Positions 25,650-34,701 of a stretch of 64,000 nt of DNA are shown here, piece after piece. The notes beneath the pieces are model-generated. The model was not told the origin of the DNA. It saw only the letters and a program-made list of their open reading frames with translations, and did no database searches. The stretch comes from Streptomyces aculeolatus (GTDB lineage: Bacteria; Actinomycetota; Actinomycetes; Streptomycetales; Streptomycetaceae), in the NCBI RefSeq assembly GCF_020400605.1, contig NZ_JAINRD010000003.1, positions 1 to 64,000 of the forward strand, given 5' to 3'. Numbering within the stretch: position 1 is the stretch's first letter; the number at the start of each line of letters is the position of its first letter. The translations under genes and the position numbers were made by a program.

Positions 25650-26171
25650 GTGGCCGTGGTGGTGTGGATCGTCGAGGGCACGTGGCCCGCCTGCGTGGAC
25701 GCCGCGGGCGCGCACGCGCCGTACGACGCCGAGGTCGTCCTGCTCCACGTCGCCCCGGCCGACGTGCCCGGCGCGGCGCACGGCGCGCTCGCGGGGCTGC
25801 TCGGCCGGGGCCTGCCCGCGCCCGGGCGGCCGGGGCCCGGGGGGCCCGGCCGCGACCCCGGCGAGCGGCTGGAGCACCTCGCGGACGCCTCCGCCGACGA
25901 GCTGCTGGCCGAGGCCGCCGCGCGGCTGGGCCGGCCCTGCACCCTGGACAAGCGCACGGGGCGGGTCGAGCGGGAGGTCGTCGCGGCGGCGGAGGGCGCC
26001 GACCTGCTGGTCGTCGCCCGCGACGGCGACCGCGCGCACCTGGGCCCGCGCAGCCTCGGCCCGCCGAGCCGCTTCGTCGTCGACCACGCGCCGTGCCCGC
26101 TGCTGCTGGTGTGGCCCGAGCCCGCCCCCAGCACGTCGACGCTCCCGCCGCCTCCCCCGCCCCCGCACTAG
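25650..26171 (+). CDS. Universal stress protein-like protein with proline-rich tail
   Basis: A 173-residue UspA-like protein. It has the first strand VVVWIVEGTW, the LLHVAPADVP strand, and the ADLLVVARDGD strand near residue 112, which precedes the nucleotide-binding region. The last part APCPLLLVWP is the family's final strand, followed by an unusual tail PSTSTLPPPPPPPH. The glycine-rich G-2x-G-9x-G ATP motif is degenerate (GDRAHLGPRSLGPPS), so ATP binding is doubtful. Coupled to the ArsB-like permease gene three bases upstream, it may regulate that transporter; this is inference from gene pairing. Confidence 0.78.
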   Translation: MAVVVWIVEGTWPACVDAAGAHAPYDAEVVLLHVAPADVPGAAHGALAGLLGRGLPAPGRPGPGGPGRDPGERLEHLADASADELLAEAAARLGRPCTLDKRTGRVEREVVAAAEGADLLVVARDGDRAHLGPRSLGPPSRFVVDHAPCPLLLVWPEPAPSTSTLPPPPPPPH

Positions 26172-26181
26172 CCGCGCGGGG

Positions 26182-26868
26182 TCACGCGTCCTCTCCGTAG
26201 AGGCGGGCGATGTCCTTCGAGTCGAGCCAGCCGCTGTACGCGGGCGACTGCGGCCAGCCCTCCGGCGAGTCCTGCCACTCCTCCTGCCGCCCGTACGGCA
26301 GCACGTCGACGAGCGGGAAGGTGTGGCTGAGCTGCTCGGTGCCGCGGCCGCTGGAGTGCCAGGTGCGGTAGACGGTGTCGCCGTCGCGCAGGAAGACGTT
26401 GAGCGCGAAGCCGCCGCCGGGCGGGGCGTCGACGTCGGAGCCGAACGGGCTGTTGGCGGTGGAGTACCAGGTCATCCGGTTGCCGACGCGCTTCTTGTAC
26501 GCCAGGGCCTCGTCGATCGGGCCCTGCGTGACGATGACGAACCGCGCGTCGTACGGGTCGAGGAAGCCGAAGCGGGTGAACTGCGCCGTGTAGCTCGTGC
26601 AGCCCCCGCACTGCCACTCCTTGTCGTCGAACCACATGTGGTTGTAGACGATGAGCTGCGACCTGCCCTCGAAGACGTCGACCAGCCGGACCGGACCCTC
26701 CGCACCCTCCAGGGTGTAGTCGGGCAGCTCGACCATCGGCAGCCGGCGCCGCTGCGCGGCGATCGCGTCCAGCTCCCGGGTCGCCGCCTTCTCCCGGACG
26801 CGCAGCTCGTCCAGCTCGCGGCGCCAGGTGTCGGTGTCGACGACGGGCGGTAGTGCCTTGGCGGTCAT
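26182..26868 (-). CDS. DUF899 thioredoxin-like protein
   Basis: A 228-residue DUF899 family protein with a thioredoxin-like fold. Hallmarks are LIVYNHMWFDDKEWQCGGCTS near residue 72 containing the CxxC pair, FGFLDPYDARFVIVTQGP, WYSTANSPFGSD near residue 133 and the closing YGRQEEWQDSPEGWPQ. Members are widespread in soil bacteria and may reduce or bind small molecules, but no reaction is established. The start is ATG at 26868. It converges on the universal stress protein gene with ten bases between stops. Confidence 0.9.
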   Translation of the reverse strand: MTAKALPPVVDTDTWRRELDELRVREKAATRELDAIAAQRRRLPMVELPDYTLEGAEGPVRLVDVFEGRSQLIVYNHMWFDDKEWQCGGCTSYTAQFTRFGFLDPYDARFVIVTQGPIDEALAYKKRVGNRMTWYSTANSPFGSDVDAPPGGGFALNVFLRDGDTVYRTWHSSGRGTEQLSHTFPLVDVLPYGRQEEWQDSPEGWPQSPAYSGWLDSKDIARLYGEDA

Positions 26869-26931
26869 GGTGGTCCTCCGGCGTTCAGAAAGTGCATGTC
26901 CATACCGGTAGACCGGCCGGCCCCGCGAAAC

Positions 26932-27729
26932 TCATCGCCCGGCGCGATGGCACTCGGTCACGTACGGCATCTCACCCGGTCGCTCCACCGCGAGCAGCGC
27001 GCGGACCCGGTCCAGCAGCGCGTCGCGTACGGCGGGCGCCAGGGTGATCACGTAGCTGCGGGACGTGACCATGTCGACGATCTCCGCGTCCGTCATGGGG
27101 TGGCGCCAGCGGAAGTCACGGCGCTCGACCGGCCCGAACGGCGCGCCGATGCGGTCCGCCTGGCGGTCCTCGGCCGGGGGCGCGGCGTACTCCCGCAGGA
27201 TGCGGCCCAGCTCCGCGACCCAGGGCACCGACTCGTCGCGGTTGTTCCACACCAGCGCGAGCCGCCCGCCGGGGCGCAGCACCCGGGCGGCCTCCGGGAC
27301 GGCGCGGTCGGGGTCGACCCAGTGCCACGCCTGGGCGCAGACGACGGCGTCGGCGCTCGCGTCCGGCAGCGGGATCGCCTCGGCGGTGCCGGCGAGGGCC
27401 CGTACGCCGGGGAGCACCCGGGCGAACTCCTCGCGCATGCCGTCCGAGGGCTCCACCGCGACGAGTTCCCGGCCGGGGGCGCGCAGGGCGCGGGTCAGCT
27501 TGCCGGTGCCGGCGCCGAGGTCGACCACCGTGCGGGCGGTGCCGGGCACCAGCCAGGCGCTCGCCTCGGGCGGGTAGGGCGGGCGGCCGCGCTCGTAGGC
27601 GCCGGCGGCGGCGCCGAAGGAGCCGGCCTGCCGGCTGCGGTCGCGCTGCGACTGCTGGTGTCCCTGCTGGTCCCAGCCGTCCTGTTCGACGCGTTCGCCC
27701 CGTTCGCCCTGCTCGTTCGCTGAGGTCAT
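26932..27729 (-). CDS. Class I SAM-dependent methyltransferase
   Basis: A 265-residue Rossmann-fold methyltransferase. Motif I is VVDLGAGTGKLTRAL near residue 67, the acidic end of strand 2 is VAVEPSDGM, and VVCAQAWHWVDPDRA matches the UbiE/type-11 post-motif. An unusually polar Gln/Arg-rich N-terminus of 35 residues precedes the FGAAAGAYERGRPPYP lead-in. It begins 12 bases after the stop of the XRE regulator gene on the same strand, so they are likely co-transcribed. Acceptor is unknown. Confidence 0.88.
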   Translation of the reverse strand: MTSANEQGERGERVEQDGWDQQGHQQSQRDRSRQAGSFGAAAGAYERGRPPYPPEASAWLVPGTARTVVDLGAGTGKLTRALRAPGRELVAVEPSDGMREEFARVLPGVRALAGTAEAIPLPDASADAVVCAQAWHWVDPDRAVPEAARVLRPGGRLALVWNNRDESVPWVAELGRILREYAAPPAEDRQADRIGAPFGPVERRDFRWRHPMTDAEIVDMVTSRSYVITLAPAVRDALLDRVRALLAVERPGEMPYVTECHRAGR

Positions 27730-27741
27730 GGCCGCATCGTG

Positions 27742-28599
27742 TCAGGCGCCCGGCGGGAGCGATGCGGCGGCCAGCAGCCGGAGCGCGTCGGCGGAGGCGG
27801 GGTCGCCGGGGGTGTAGACCTCCAGCCGGTGGTCGGGGCTGTCGGGCTGCAGCCACACCTGGTAGTCGACGTCGAGCGCGCCGACGGTGGGGTGGCGCAG
27901 CCGCATCGTGCCCACGGTGCAGTCGGCGACGTCGCCGGAGGCCCACAGCCGGGCGAAGTCGGTGCTGCCCATGGCGAGTTCGCCGATCAGCTCGGCGAGG
28001 CGCGCGTCGGCAGGGTAGCGGCCGGCGGTCAGCCGCAGGTACGCGACGTGGATACGGGCCAGCTCCGCCCAGTTGGCGTGCTGGTCCCGCGCCAGCGGGT
28101 CGAGGAAGAACATCCGGGGCACGGACGGCCGGCGCGCGGGGTCGCCCGGCGCGTCGAAGTCGACGTGCCCGGCGACGAGCGCGTGGCCGGTGCGGTTCCA
28201 GGCCAGCACGTCGCCGCGGCGCCCCAGCACGATGGCAGGCGTCGCCTCGGCCAGGGACGTCAGCAGCGCCAGCACCCGCGGGTGCGGCTCCTCCGGCGCC
28301 GGGCGGACCAGCCGGGGTGCGGCGGGGCGGCGCGCAAGGTTGTGCAGATGGGTCGTCTCCGCCGGGTCCAGCCGCAGCACCCGCGCCAGCGAGTCGAGCA
28401 CCTGCCGGGAGGCGGTGCCGGCCTGCCCCTGCTCCAGCCGCGTGTAGTACCCGGCGCTCACCCCGGCGAGCTGCGCCAGCTCCTCGCGGCGCAGCCCCGG
28501 CACGCGGCGGGCGGCACCGTAGGTGCCGAGTCCGGCGGCGGCGGGTGTGACGCGGCCGCGGCGGGTCTTCAGGTACGCCCCGAGGGTTTCCAGCTCCAT
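27742..28599 (-). CDS. XRE-family transcriptional regulator with MmyB-like C-terminal domain
   Basis: A 285-residue regulator. The N-terminal HTH contains VPGLRREELAQLAGVSAGYY near residues 33-52, the typical signature of MmyB-like regulators, and the C-terminal part (MmyB-like ligand domain, e.g. VLAWNRTGHALVAG near residue 129 and VDYQVWLQPDSPDHRLEVYT) is a PAS-like fold that may bind a fatty acid. It is divergent from an MFS efflux gene (28714-30210), the usual layout of a regulator controlling its pump. A GTG two codons upstream of the ATG is an alternative start. The intergenic region contains GGGTA...TACCC arms (28643-28665). Confidence 0.88.
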   Translation of the reverse strand: MELETLGAYLKTRRGRVTPAAAGLGTYGAARRVPGLRREELAQLAGVSAGYYTRLEQGQAGTASRQVLDSLARVLRLDPAETTHLHNLARRPAAPRLVRPAPEEPHPRVLALLTSLAEATPAIVLGRRGDVLAWNRTGHALVAGHVDFDAPGDPARRPSVPRMFFLDPLARDQHANWAELARIHVAYLRLTAGRYPADARLAELIGELAMGSTDFARLWASGDVADCTVGTMRLRHPTVGALDVDYQVWLQPDSPDHRLEVYTPGDPASADALRLLAAASLPPGA

Positions 28600-28713
28600 G
28601 GTCACGAGGCTACGTCGGGGCGGGCCCGGGTGCGGTGCCCGAGGGTATCCCTGCCGGGTGTACCCACGGCTCGGGGATGGCTGGCGGCGGCGCGGCGGAG
28701 CACCGTCGTGGCC

Positions 28714-30210
28714 ATGGACGTACGGCGAACTCCCTCCCCTCCTGCCCCCGGCCTGCGCGCGTGGCTCGGCCTCCTCGTGGTCCTCGGCCCGGTGCTGCTG
28801 GTCGCGATGGACGGCTCGGTGCTGTTCCTGGCGATGCCCCGGATCTCCGCGGAGCTGTCCCCGTCCGCGGACCAGGCGCTGTGGATCCTCGACGGCTACG
28901 GGTTCGCGGTCGGGTCCCTGCTCATCGCGTTCGGCAACATCGGCGACCGCTACGGCCGGCTCCGGCTCCTGATGATCGGGGCCGCGGTCTTCGGCACCGC
29001 CTCGGCGGGGGCGGCGTTCGCGCCGTCGCCGGAGCTGCTGATCGCGTTCCGGGTCCTGATGGGCGTGGCCGGCGCCACCCTGCTGCCGTCCGCGCTGGCG
29101 GTGCTGAGCGAGCTGTTCACGGACGCGCGGCGGCGCTCGCAGGCCATCGGGATCTTCGCGGCGGCCTTCGCCGCGGGCTTCGCGCTCGGCCCGGTCGTCG
29201 GCGGACAACTGCTCGCGCACTTCTGGTGGGGCTCGGTCTTCCTGATCAACATCCCGGTGGTCGCGCTGTTCCTGCTGCTGGCTCCGCGGCTGCTGCGCGA
29301 GGTGCGCACCGGCGGCACGGGCCGCGTCGACGCGCGGAGTGTCGCGCTGTCCGCCGCCGGCATCCTGCTGACCGTCTACGGGATCAAGCACGCGGCGGCC
29401 GAAGGGCCGGCCGCCGTCCCGTTCGCCGCGACCGGCGGCGGCGTGGCCCTGCTCTGGTGGTTCGTACGCCGCCAACTGCGGCTCGCACACCCGCTGATCG
29501 ACCTCCGGCTCTTCCGCGACCGGGTGTTCACCATCGCGGCCGTCACCGGGCTGCTGCCGCTGGCGGCCTGGTCGGCGATGGCGTACCTGGGCGGCATCTA
29601 CCTCCAGTCCGTACGCGGGCTGGACGCCTCCGACGCGGCCCTCGTGGCGCTGCCCGGTGCCGTCGTGCTCACCGTCACCACCGTCGTCACCCCGGCGGTG
29701 GTCGCGCGCACCGGCACCCGCGCCGGGCTGCTCGCCTCCCACTTCCTCGTCGCCGGGGGCGTGCTGCTGATGCTGCCGACGGGCGTCTCGGGCGGCACCG
29801 GCTGGTACGTCGCGTCCACCGTCGTCGCCGGCTTCGGCTACGGCATCTCGTTCAGCGTCGTCGCCGACACCGCCGTCGCCGCCGTACCGCCGGAGCGCGC
29901 GGGGGCGGCCGGGGCCATCGCCGAGACGAGCAACGAGCTCGGCAACGCCCTCGGCATCGCGCTCCTCGGCTCGCTGGCGGCGCTGGTCTTCCGGCTCCAG
30001 GGCCCCGACCTGGCCGGCACCCTCACCGAGACGCTCCAGGTGCCGGGAATCACGGCGGCGGCGGCCGGGCGGGCGGAGTCGGCGTTCGTCACGGGGCTGC
30101 ACGCGGCCGCGCTGGTCGCGGGGCTGCTGCACGCGGCGCTTGGGCTGTTCACGCTGCGGCACCTGCCGAGCCGCCGGCGCTCCGCGGCTGTGCCGGCGCC
30201 GGTTCGCTGA
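28714..30210 (+). CDS. MFS efflux transporter, DHA2 family
   Basis: A 498-residue 14-helix exporter related to the one at 19928-21463. It shows [16 protein letters not shown] in helix 1, [16 protein letters not shown], motif [12 protein letters not shown] near residue 87, [20 protein letters not shown] and the helix 5 motif [13 protein letters not shown]. Divergent from an MmyB-like regulator, which probably represses or activates it in response to the exported compound. The ATG at 28714 is used; a GTG two codons earlier is possible. Its 3' end overlaps the convergent NmrA-type gene by 62 bases. Confidence 0.9.
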   Translation: MDVRRTPSPPAPGLRAWLGLLVVLGPVLLVAMDGSVLFLAMPRISAELSPSADQALWILDGYGFAVGSLLIAFGNIGDRYGRLRLLMIGAAVFGTASAGAAFAPSPELLIAFRVLMGVAGATLLPSALAVLSELFTDARRRSQAIGIFAAAFAAGFALGPVVGGQLLAHFWWGSVFLINIPVVALFLLLAPRLLREVRTGGTGRVDARSVALSAAGILLTVYGIKHAAAEGPAAVPFAATGGGVALLWWFVRRQLRLAHPLIDLRLFRDRVFTIAAVTGLLPLAAWSAMAYLGGIYLQSVRGLDASDAALVALPGAVVLTVTTVVTPAVVARTGTRAGLLASHFLVAGGVLLMLPTGVSGGTGWYVASTVVAGFGYGISFSVVADTAVAAVPPERAGAAGAIAETSNELGNALGIALLGSLAALVFRLQGPDLAGTLTETLQVPGITAAAAGRAESAFVTGLHAAALVAGLLHAALGLFTLRHLPSRRRSAAVPAPVR

Positions 30211-31075
30211 GCAGGGGCCGCAGGTGCGCGTACGCCCAGGCGGCGAGGGTGGTGGGCGTGGTGGTGAGCACGTCGCGCGGCTGCTCGGGGGTCATGTCGC
30301 GGGTGCCGGCGGCCATGCCGGCGACCGCCTCCACGGCGCCGGGCGGCAGCCCGGCGGAGCCCAGCGCGGCACGTACGTCGTCGTCGCCGACGGCCTCCAC
30401 CCGCACCGGCCGGCCCAGGGCCCCGGTCAGGATCTCCGCGACCCGCACGAAGCTCAGGTCCTCGGGCCCGTGCACGCCCTGGACCACCCGCCCCCGCCAG
30501 TCGTCGGCGAGCAGCCGCGCGGCGACGACGTCGCCGACGTCCCGCGGATCGACCCACGCCATGGGGCGCTCGGGGCGGAACTGCGTGGTGAGCACCCCGC
30601 GCGCCAGGTCGTCCAGGGACATGAGGAGGTTGCTGAAGAAGTAGCCGGAACGCAGGTGGAGGGTGTCGGCGCCGGTGGCGTCAAGGCTCTCCTCGATCCG
30701 GCCGAGCGCGTCGATGTGCCCGGCGCCGCCGCGCAGTTCCGCGCCGACGCTGCTGAGCAGCACGACCCGTTCGACGTCGCCGGCGCGGGCGGCGGCGACG
30801 AGCCCGGCGGCGGTCCGCTCGGAGGCCGCGTTGGGGTCGGGGTCGGTGTGCGGGGTGGGGTCGACCCAGAAGACGGTCCGGGCGCCGGCCGTCGCCTCGC
30901 GCACGAAGGCGGTGTCGGTCATGTCGCCCTGCCGTACGTCGACGAGGCCGCGGACCGCCGCGTCGAGGCGCGCGGGGTCGCGGACGAGCACTCGGGGGCG
31001 TACGCCGGCTTGGAGGAGGAGGCGGACGACGCGGGATCCGACGTGGCCGGTGGGAGTGGTGACGACGATGCTCAT
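30149..31075 (-). CDS. NmrA-like NAD(P)-binding protein
   Basis: A 308-residue atypical SDR of the NmrA/isoflavone reductase type. It has the dinucleotide motif [15 protein letters not shown] at residue 6, [10 protein letters not shown] ending strand 2, the DVRQGDMTD turn and [10 protein letters not shown] near residue 101. The usual YxxxK catalytic pair is not evident, in line with redox-sensing or substrate-restricted members of this family. Start ATG at 31075. The gene's last 62 bases overlap the MFS gene on the other strand. It is divergent from the beta-lactamase gene across 141 bases. Confidence 0.87.
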   Translation of the reverse strand: MSIVVTTPTGHVGSRVVRLLLQAGVRPRVLVRDPARLDAAVRGLVDVRQGDMTDTAFVREATAGARTVFWVDPTPHTDPDPNAASERTAAGLVAAARAGDVERVVLLSSVGAELRGGAGHIDALGRIEESLDATGADTLHLRSGYFFSNLLMSLDDLARGVLTTQFRPERPMAWVDPRDVGDVVAARLLADDWRGRVVQGVHGPEDLSFVRVAEILTGALGRPVRVEAVGDDDVRAALGSAGLPPGAVEAVAGMAAGTRDMTPEQPRDVLTTTPTTLAAWAYAHLRPLLSEPAPAQPRSAGGSAGAAA

Positions 31076-31117
31076 GGTGGTGCCTCTCGTTTCTCGGCTC
31101 CCTGCCACCGTAGGAAG

Positions 31118-31144
31118 GAAGGAGGACGGTTCCCGGCCTCCTTC
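31118..31144. promoter_or_regulatory. Inverted repeat between divergent NmrA and beta-lactamase genes
   Basis: Perfect 8-base arms GAAGGAGG and CCTCCTTC are separated by 11 bases in the 141-base divergent promoter region. The spacing fits a dimeric regulator's site. No regulator is assigned, and chance occurrence is possible. Confidence 0.35.
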
Positions 31145-31216
31145 GCCCCGGCGTGGACGCATGATCGCCGGATGGGCGAAGGTGGTGGCGGCACTGATCG
31201 ACCGGAGGTCCGGAGC

Positions 31217-32161
31217 ATGCGGCTCACCCGCACCCACCGCGCGGCAGCAGGGGCGCTCTGCGCGCTCGTCCTCGCCTCACTGACGTCATGCGGACAGGAC
31301 GCACCGCAAGCGGGACCCAGCCCCTCGCGGACGGCCGCCCCCTCGGCGCCGCCGGAGCCGTACGTCCGCGAACTGGCGGCTCTGGAGCGCGAGTACGACG
31401 CGCGGCTCGGGGTCTACGCCGTCGACACCGGCTCGGGGCGGGAGGTCGCGTACCGGGCGGGCGAACGCTTCCCGTACGCCTCGACGTTCAAGGCACTGGC
31501 CGCGGGCGTCGTCCTGCGCACCCACTCGGCGCGGGAACTGGACAAGGTGGTCACGTACTCCGCGGACGACCTCATCGCCCACTCCCCCGTGACCGGGGAA
31601 CACGTCGCCACGGGCATGACGCTGCGCGACCTGTGCGAGGCCGCCGTCCGCTACAGCGACAACGCGGCCGCCAACCTGGTCCTCGCCGAACTCGGCGGCC
31701 CGGCGGGCATGGACGCGGAACTGGAGGCACTCGGCGACGACGTCACGCGCATGGTGCGCGACGAACCGGAACTGAGCCGCTGGAACCCGGACGACACCCG
31801 CGACACCAGCACGCCGCGCGCGCTGGCGGAGGACCTGCGCGCGCTCGTCCTGGACGACGCCCTCGACAGGCGGGACCGCGCCCGGCTCACGGAGTGGCTG
31901 CGCACCAACACCACGGGCGACACCCTGATCCGTGCCGGGGTGCCCGAGACCTGGCGGGTGGGCGACAAGACCGGCACGGGCAGCACGTACGGCGCCCGCA
32001 ACGACATCGCGGTCCTCTGGCCCCCGGACCGCGCCCCGATCGTCCTGGCAGTCATGACCAACCGCACGCAACGGGACGCGGAACCCGACGACGCGCTGCT
32101 CGCGGACGCGGCTTCGGCGGTCGCCACGGCGCTCCCGCGGCCCCGGGGCGGCTCCTCCTGA
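31217..32161 (+). CDS. Class A beta-lactamase, predicted lipoprotein
   Basis: A 314-residue serine beta-lactamase. Active-site motifs are Ser89-x-x-Lys in STFK, SDN at 147-149, the omega-loop Glu183 in EPELS (the Asn170 equivalent is Ser), and KTG at 251-253 (DKTGTG). The signal ends in a lipobox LTSC with Cys25, followed by a Pro/Ser-rich linker, so the enzyme is probably tethered to the outer face of the membrane. The ATG at 31217 follows GGAGG. Predicted activity is hydrolysis of penicillins. It lies next to no obvious regulator apart from the inverted repeat upstream and the convergent TetR gene. Confidence 0.92.
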   Translation: MRLTRTHRAAAGALCALVLASLTSCGQDAPQAGPSPSRTAAPSAPPEPYVRELAALEREYDARLGVYAVDTGSGREVAYRAGERFPYASTFKALAAGVVLRTHSARELDKVVTYSADDLIAHSPVTGEHVATGMTLRDLCEAAVRYSDNAAANLVLAELGGPAGMDAELEALGDDVTRMVRDEPELSRWNPDDTRDTSTPRALAEDLRALVLDDALDRRDRARLTEWLRTNTTGDTLIRAGVPETWRVGDKTGTGSTYGARNDIAVLWPPDRAPIVLAVMTNRTQRDAEPDDALLADAASAVATALPRPRGGSS

Positions 32162-32188
32162 GCGGACGGCGGCGCCGTGCGGCGGGGG

Positions 32189-32851
32189 TCACGCCTCGTC
32201 GGGGTGGAGGGCGTCGAGGATGAGACTCAGGCCGAAGGTGAACTCCGTGGCGTGGTCGCAGCCCGGTGCGCGGGCGCGGGTGGCGGCGAGTTCGGCGAGG
32301 TGGGGGTAGGTGCCCGGGGGCAGGCCGCGGGCCATGGCGTCCGCCGCCTCCTCCAGTTCGGCCATCCCGTCGAACGGCAGGCTCGTCTCCTGCATGACGA
32401 ACCCGTACAGGTAGCTGTCGACGAGCGAGACCGCGTGGGTGGTCATGGCGACGGAGAAGCCGGCCGCTCGCAGGGCGCCGATGACCGCGTCGTGGTGGCG
32501 GAGGGTGGCCGGGCCGGGGCGGGTGCGGGAGTCCATCAGGGAGACGGCCCAGGGGTGGCGGCGCAGGGCGTCGCGCGCGGAGTGCGCGCGCTGGTGCATG
32601 GCGGACTTCCAGTCGGTGTCGCGCCGCGGCAGTGCGATCTCCGCGAACACCGCGTCCACCATGCCGTCGAGGATGTCCTCCCGGCCCGCGACGTGGTGGT
32701 ACAGCGACATCGCCTCGACGCCCAGGGGGTCGGCGATGGCCCGCATGGTGAGGGCCGCCGTGCCCTTCCTGTCGGCGACCGCGACGGCCGTGCGGACCAC
32801 CCGCTCACGGCTGAGGGGCGCGCGCCCCCGGCGCGTGCTTCGCTCGGGCAT
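32189..32851 (-). CDS. TetR-family regulator (TetR_C-type ligand domain)
   Basis: A 220-residue TetR-family repressor. The HTH spans residues 14-60 (LSRERVVRTAVAVADRKGTA, then LTMRAIADPLGVEAMSLYHH). The C-terminal domain resembles the TetR tetracycline-binding class. It converges on the beta-lactamase gene with 27 bases between them and ends upstream of an FAD oxidoreductase gene on the same strand. With the oxidoreductase in front (68-base gap), the two may form a short operon. Target and ligand are unknown. Confidence 0.88.
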   Translation of the reverse strand: MPERSTRRGRAPLSRERVVRTAVAVADRKGTAALTMRAIADPLGVEAMSLYHHVAGREDILDGMVDAVFAEIALPRRDTDWKSAMHQRAHSARDALRRHPWAVSLMDSRTRPGPATLRHHDAVIGALRAAGFSVAMTTHAVSLVDSYLYGFVMQETSLPFDGMAELEEAADAMARGLPPGTYPHLAELAATRARAPGCDHATEFTFGLSLILDALHPDEA

Positions 32852-32919
32852 CGGGTCGCTCCTGTCGGTCCGTTCACTGCCTTACGGCATGAGGTCGCCG
32901 TTCCCGGCGGAGGGGTGGT

Positions 32920-33996
32920 TCACCGCGGGCGGCAGCGGCGCAGCTCCGGGGGCTGCTCGCCGGTGGCGAGTTCGGCCGCGACCAGGCGGCCCGCGGTGGG
33001 GGCCAGGGTGACGGCGGAGTGCATGACCGCGACGTAGGCGGAGCGGTCCGGTGCCGCGTAGCCGACGAGTGGGCCGTGCGGCGGCATCGGGCGGCGCCCC
33101 AGCCGGTAGTCCAGTAGGCGGCACTCGTCCGCACCGCGGAAGGCGTTCCTGAGTCGGTGGAGCGCCCTCTCGGCGGCCTGTGCCAGAGCCGCCGGCGAAA
33201 AGTCGTCGGGGCGCGGGATCGTCATGAGCAGTTCACCCTCGCGCACCTCGCGCACCTCGAACTCCGGTGTCGCCACGATCGTCCTGACCAGGCCGGGGCG
33301 GGCCGCGACCCGGACCAGGAACGCCGGGGACACGGGTACGCGGACGTCCGCGGGCAGCTCTGCGGACAGTTCGGCGACGCCGGTGCCGGCGGTGAGGACG
33401 ACCGTCGCCGCCGGGTGGAAACCGGTCGACGACCGGGCGCCGACGACCCGGCCGGCCTCGGTCTCCAGGGCCGTCACGGCCGTGTCGAGGAGTACGGTCG
33501 CGCCCCGGGAGCGGGCGGCGGCGATCAGCGCATGGGTCGCCCCCGCCGGGTCGAGACCTCCGTCACCGGGGGTGTGGACGGCGTGCGCGGGCGGGTTGCG
33601 GAGGTGGGGCTCCAGCCTCGCGATGTCGTCCCGTACGACCCGGCGCCTGCCCGGCACCCCGGGCGGGTCGGCCGCGGTCTGCCCGGCGGGCCAGGTCAGC
33701 GAGCCCGTCCAACTGACGGCGTAGCCCGGCACCTCGGCCTCCAGCCGCCGGTGGTCGGCGAGTACGGACCCGCGCAAGTCCTCGGCGCCGCCGGGCCAGT
33801 CGCCGCCTGACCCGCCGGTGCCGCCGATCCAGGCGAAGGAGGCACCGGTGACGCCCGCGGCCGGGGCGGCCTCCCGGTCGAGCAGCGTGACACTCACGCC
33901 GTGGCGTGCCAGGTGGTACGCCACGGAGGCACCGACCACCCCCGCGCCGACGACAACGACACCGTCCCGCAACGCAGCCGGGCTCCCGGGCACCAT
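32920..33996 (-). CDS. FAD-dependent oxidoreductase, D-amino-acid oxidase (DAO) superfamily
   Basis: A 358-residue flavoprotein of the DAO/glycine oxidase group. The FAD motif VVVVGAGVVGASVAYHLARH starts near residue 13, TLLDREAAPAAGVTGASFA gives the second-strand acid and covalent-loop region, and the C-terminal RPMPPHGPLVGYA plus HSAVTLAPTAGRLVA closes the FAD site. Substrates of the group are amino acids or imino acids. The ATG at 33996 is chosen because GAGGTG lies six bases before it; a GTG three codons upstream is weaker. It is the first gene of a possible operon with the TetR regulator. Confidence 0.87.
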   Translation of the reverse strand: MVPGSPAALRDGVVVVGAGVVGASVAYHLARHGVSVTLLDREAAPAAGVTGASFAWIGGTGGSGGDWPGGAEDLRGSVLADHRRLEAEVPGYAVSWTGSLTWPAGQTAADPPGVPGRRRVVRDDIARLEPHLRNPPAHAVHTPGDGGLDPAGATHALIAAARSRGATVLLDTAVTALETEAGRVVGARSSTGFHPAATVVLTAGTGVAELSAELPADVRVPVSPAFLVRVAARPGLVRTIVATPEFEVREVREGELLMTIPRPDDFSPAALAQAAERALHRLRNAFRGADECRLLDYRLGRRPMPPHGPLVGYAAPDRSAYVAVMHSAVTLAPTAGRLVAAELATGEQPPELRRCRPR

Positions 33997-34053
33997 GCGA
34001 ATCACCTCGGCGGCAGTGTCGCATCCGGGCCCGGAGGCCGCCGGGGCCGCCGC

Positions 34054-34079
34054 CCGCTCAGTCGGCCGCTCAGTCGGCC
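34054..34079. repeat. Tandem 12-bp repeat spanning a stop codon
   Basis: The unit CCGCTCAGTCGG occurs twice in tandem plus two bases. The second copy supplies the stop codon of the DUF5132-type gene (TCA at 34070-34072), and the first carries another TCA. A recent local duplication of the gene end is the simplest explanation. Confidence 0.7.
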
Positions 34080-34342
34080 GCGACCGCCTTGCCCGTGCGG
34101 GTCTTCTTCGCGCCCTGGCGCGGTACGTCCGCGTCGCCGCGGACGTCGGAGGCGAACGCCTCCGCGCTCGCCTCGGCGGCGATGTCGCTGATGTCCTCGT
34201 TGATCTCGTGCGCGGCCCGTTTCACATCGACCGCGAGTTTCACGGACGTCTTGATGGTGCCGCGGACCACCGGCCTGACCACTTTTTTGATGAGAGGCGC
34301 AGATACCGCCCCGACCAGAAATACAGGAAGCACTGGAAGCAT
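34070..34342 (-). CDS. Small DUF5132-like membrane-associated protein
   Basis: A 90-residue protein. A hydrophobic N-terminal segment (LPVLPVFLVGAVSAPLI, residues 2-18) is followed by a basic amphipathic helix KKVVRPVVRGTIKTSVKLAV and an acidic stretch HEINEDISDIAAEASAEA. This layout fits DUF5132, a small family of unknown role found in bacteria including magnetotactic ones. The ATG at 34342 is chosen because the hydrophobic segment then starts at once; a weak AAGGGG lies 14 bases before it. The tail is basic (KKTRTGK). Divergent from the small gene at 34509. Confidence 0.65.
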   Translation of the reverse strand: MLPVLPVFLVGAVSAPLIKKVVRPVVRGTIKTSVKLAVDVKRAAHEINEDISDIAAEASAEAFASDVRGDADVPRQGAKKTRTGKAVAAD

Positions 34343-34471
34343 CTTCAGTACCCGCCCCTTCGAATTTCGTTCACGTTCCCGTCCAACATTTCCGAGCCTA
34401 GCGGGAGAAGTATCCTTCCCACTAGCCTGACCTGCCAATCTTCACTCTTTCGAGTGCCGCGGGATTGAGTG

Positions 34472-34506
34472 GATCTTTCGCTTCCCAGCGTGATCTATCG
34501 TTTCCC
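34472..34506 (+). repeat. Two imperfect 15-bp direct repeats, period 20, before a small gene
   Basis: GATCTTTCGCTTCCC (34472-34486) and GATCTATCGTTTCCC (34492-34506) match at 13 of 15 positions. The period of 20 bases, about two helical turns, suggests a protein-binding array. The second copy contains TATCGT, which could serve as a -10 element for a leaderless transcript starting at the GTG of the next gene. A CACTCtttcGAGTG inverted repeat (34443-34456) lies just upstream. Confidence 0.5.
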
Positions 34507-34508
34507 GT

Positions 34509-34694
34509 GTGAAGGAACGGGAAAACACGGACGACGACCTCCTCTATTCCGCGGAACTACGGCATGCGGACGGCGAATATTTCCTCACTATCAACGACCA
34601 CAGATGCGATGAAATCGAAGTCTTTCCGGTATCGCGCAAGGCTGTGAAGAGAATTCCCTTCTATCTCTCCGCGCTGCGCGGCAAGCTCCCCTGA
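34509..34694 (+). CDS. Small hypothetical protein (61 residues)
   Basis: A 61-residue soluble, charged protein (LYSAELRHADGEYFLTINDH and a basic end RKAVKRIPFYLSALRGK). No family is recognised. It has no ribosome-binding site before the GTG at 34509, which fits a leaderless message. Its codons are less GC-rich than those of its neighbours, a hint of foreign origin or a regulatory niche. It converges on the acyl-CoA dehydrogenase gene with seven bases between stops and is divergent from the DUF5132-like gene. Confidence 0.6.
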   Translation: MKERENTDDDLLYSAELRHADGEYFLTINDHRCDEIEVFPVSRKAVKRIPFYLSALRGKLP

Positions 34695-34701
34695 CCCCCC
34701 G

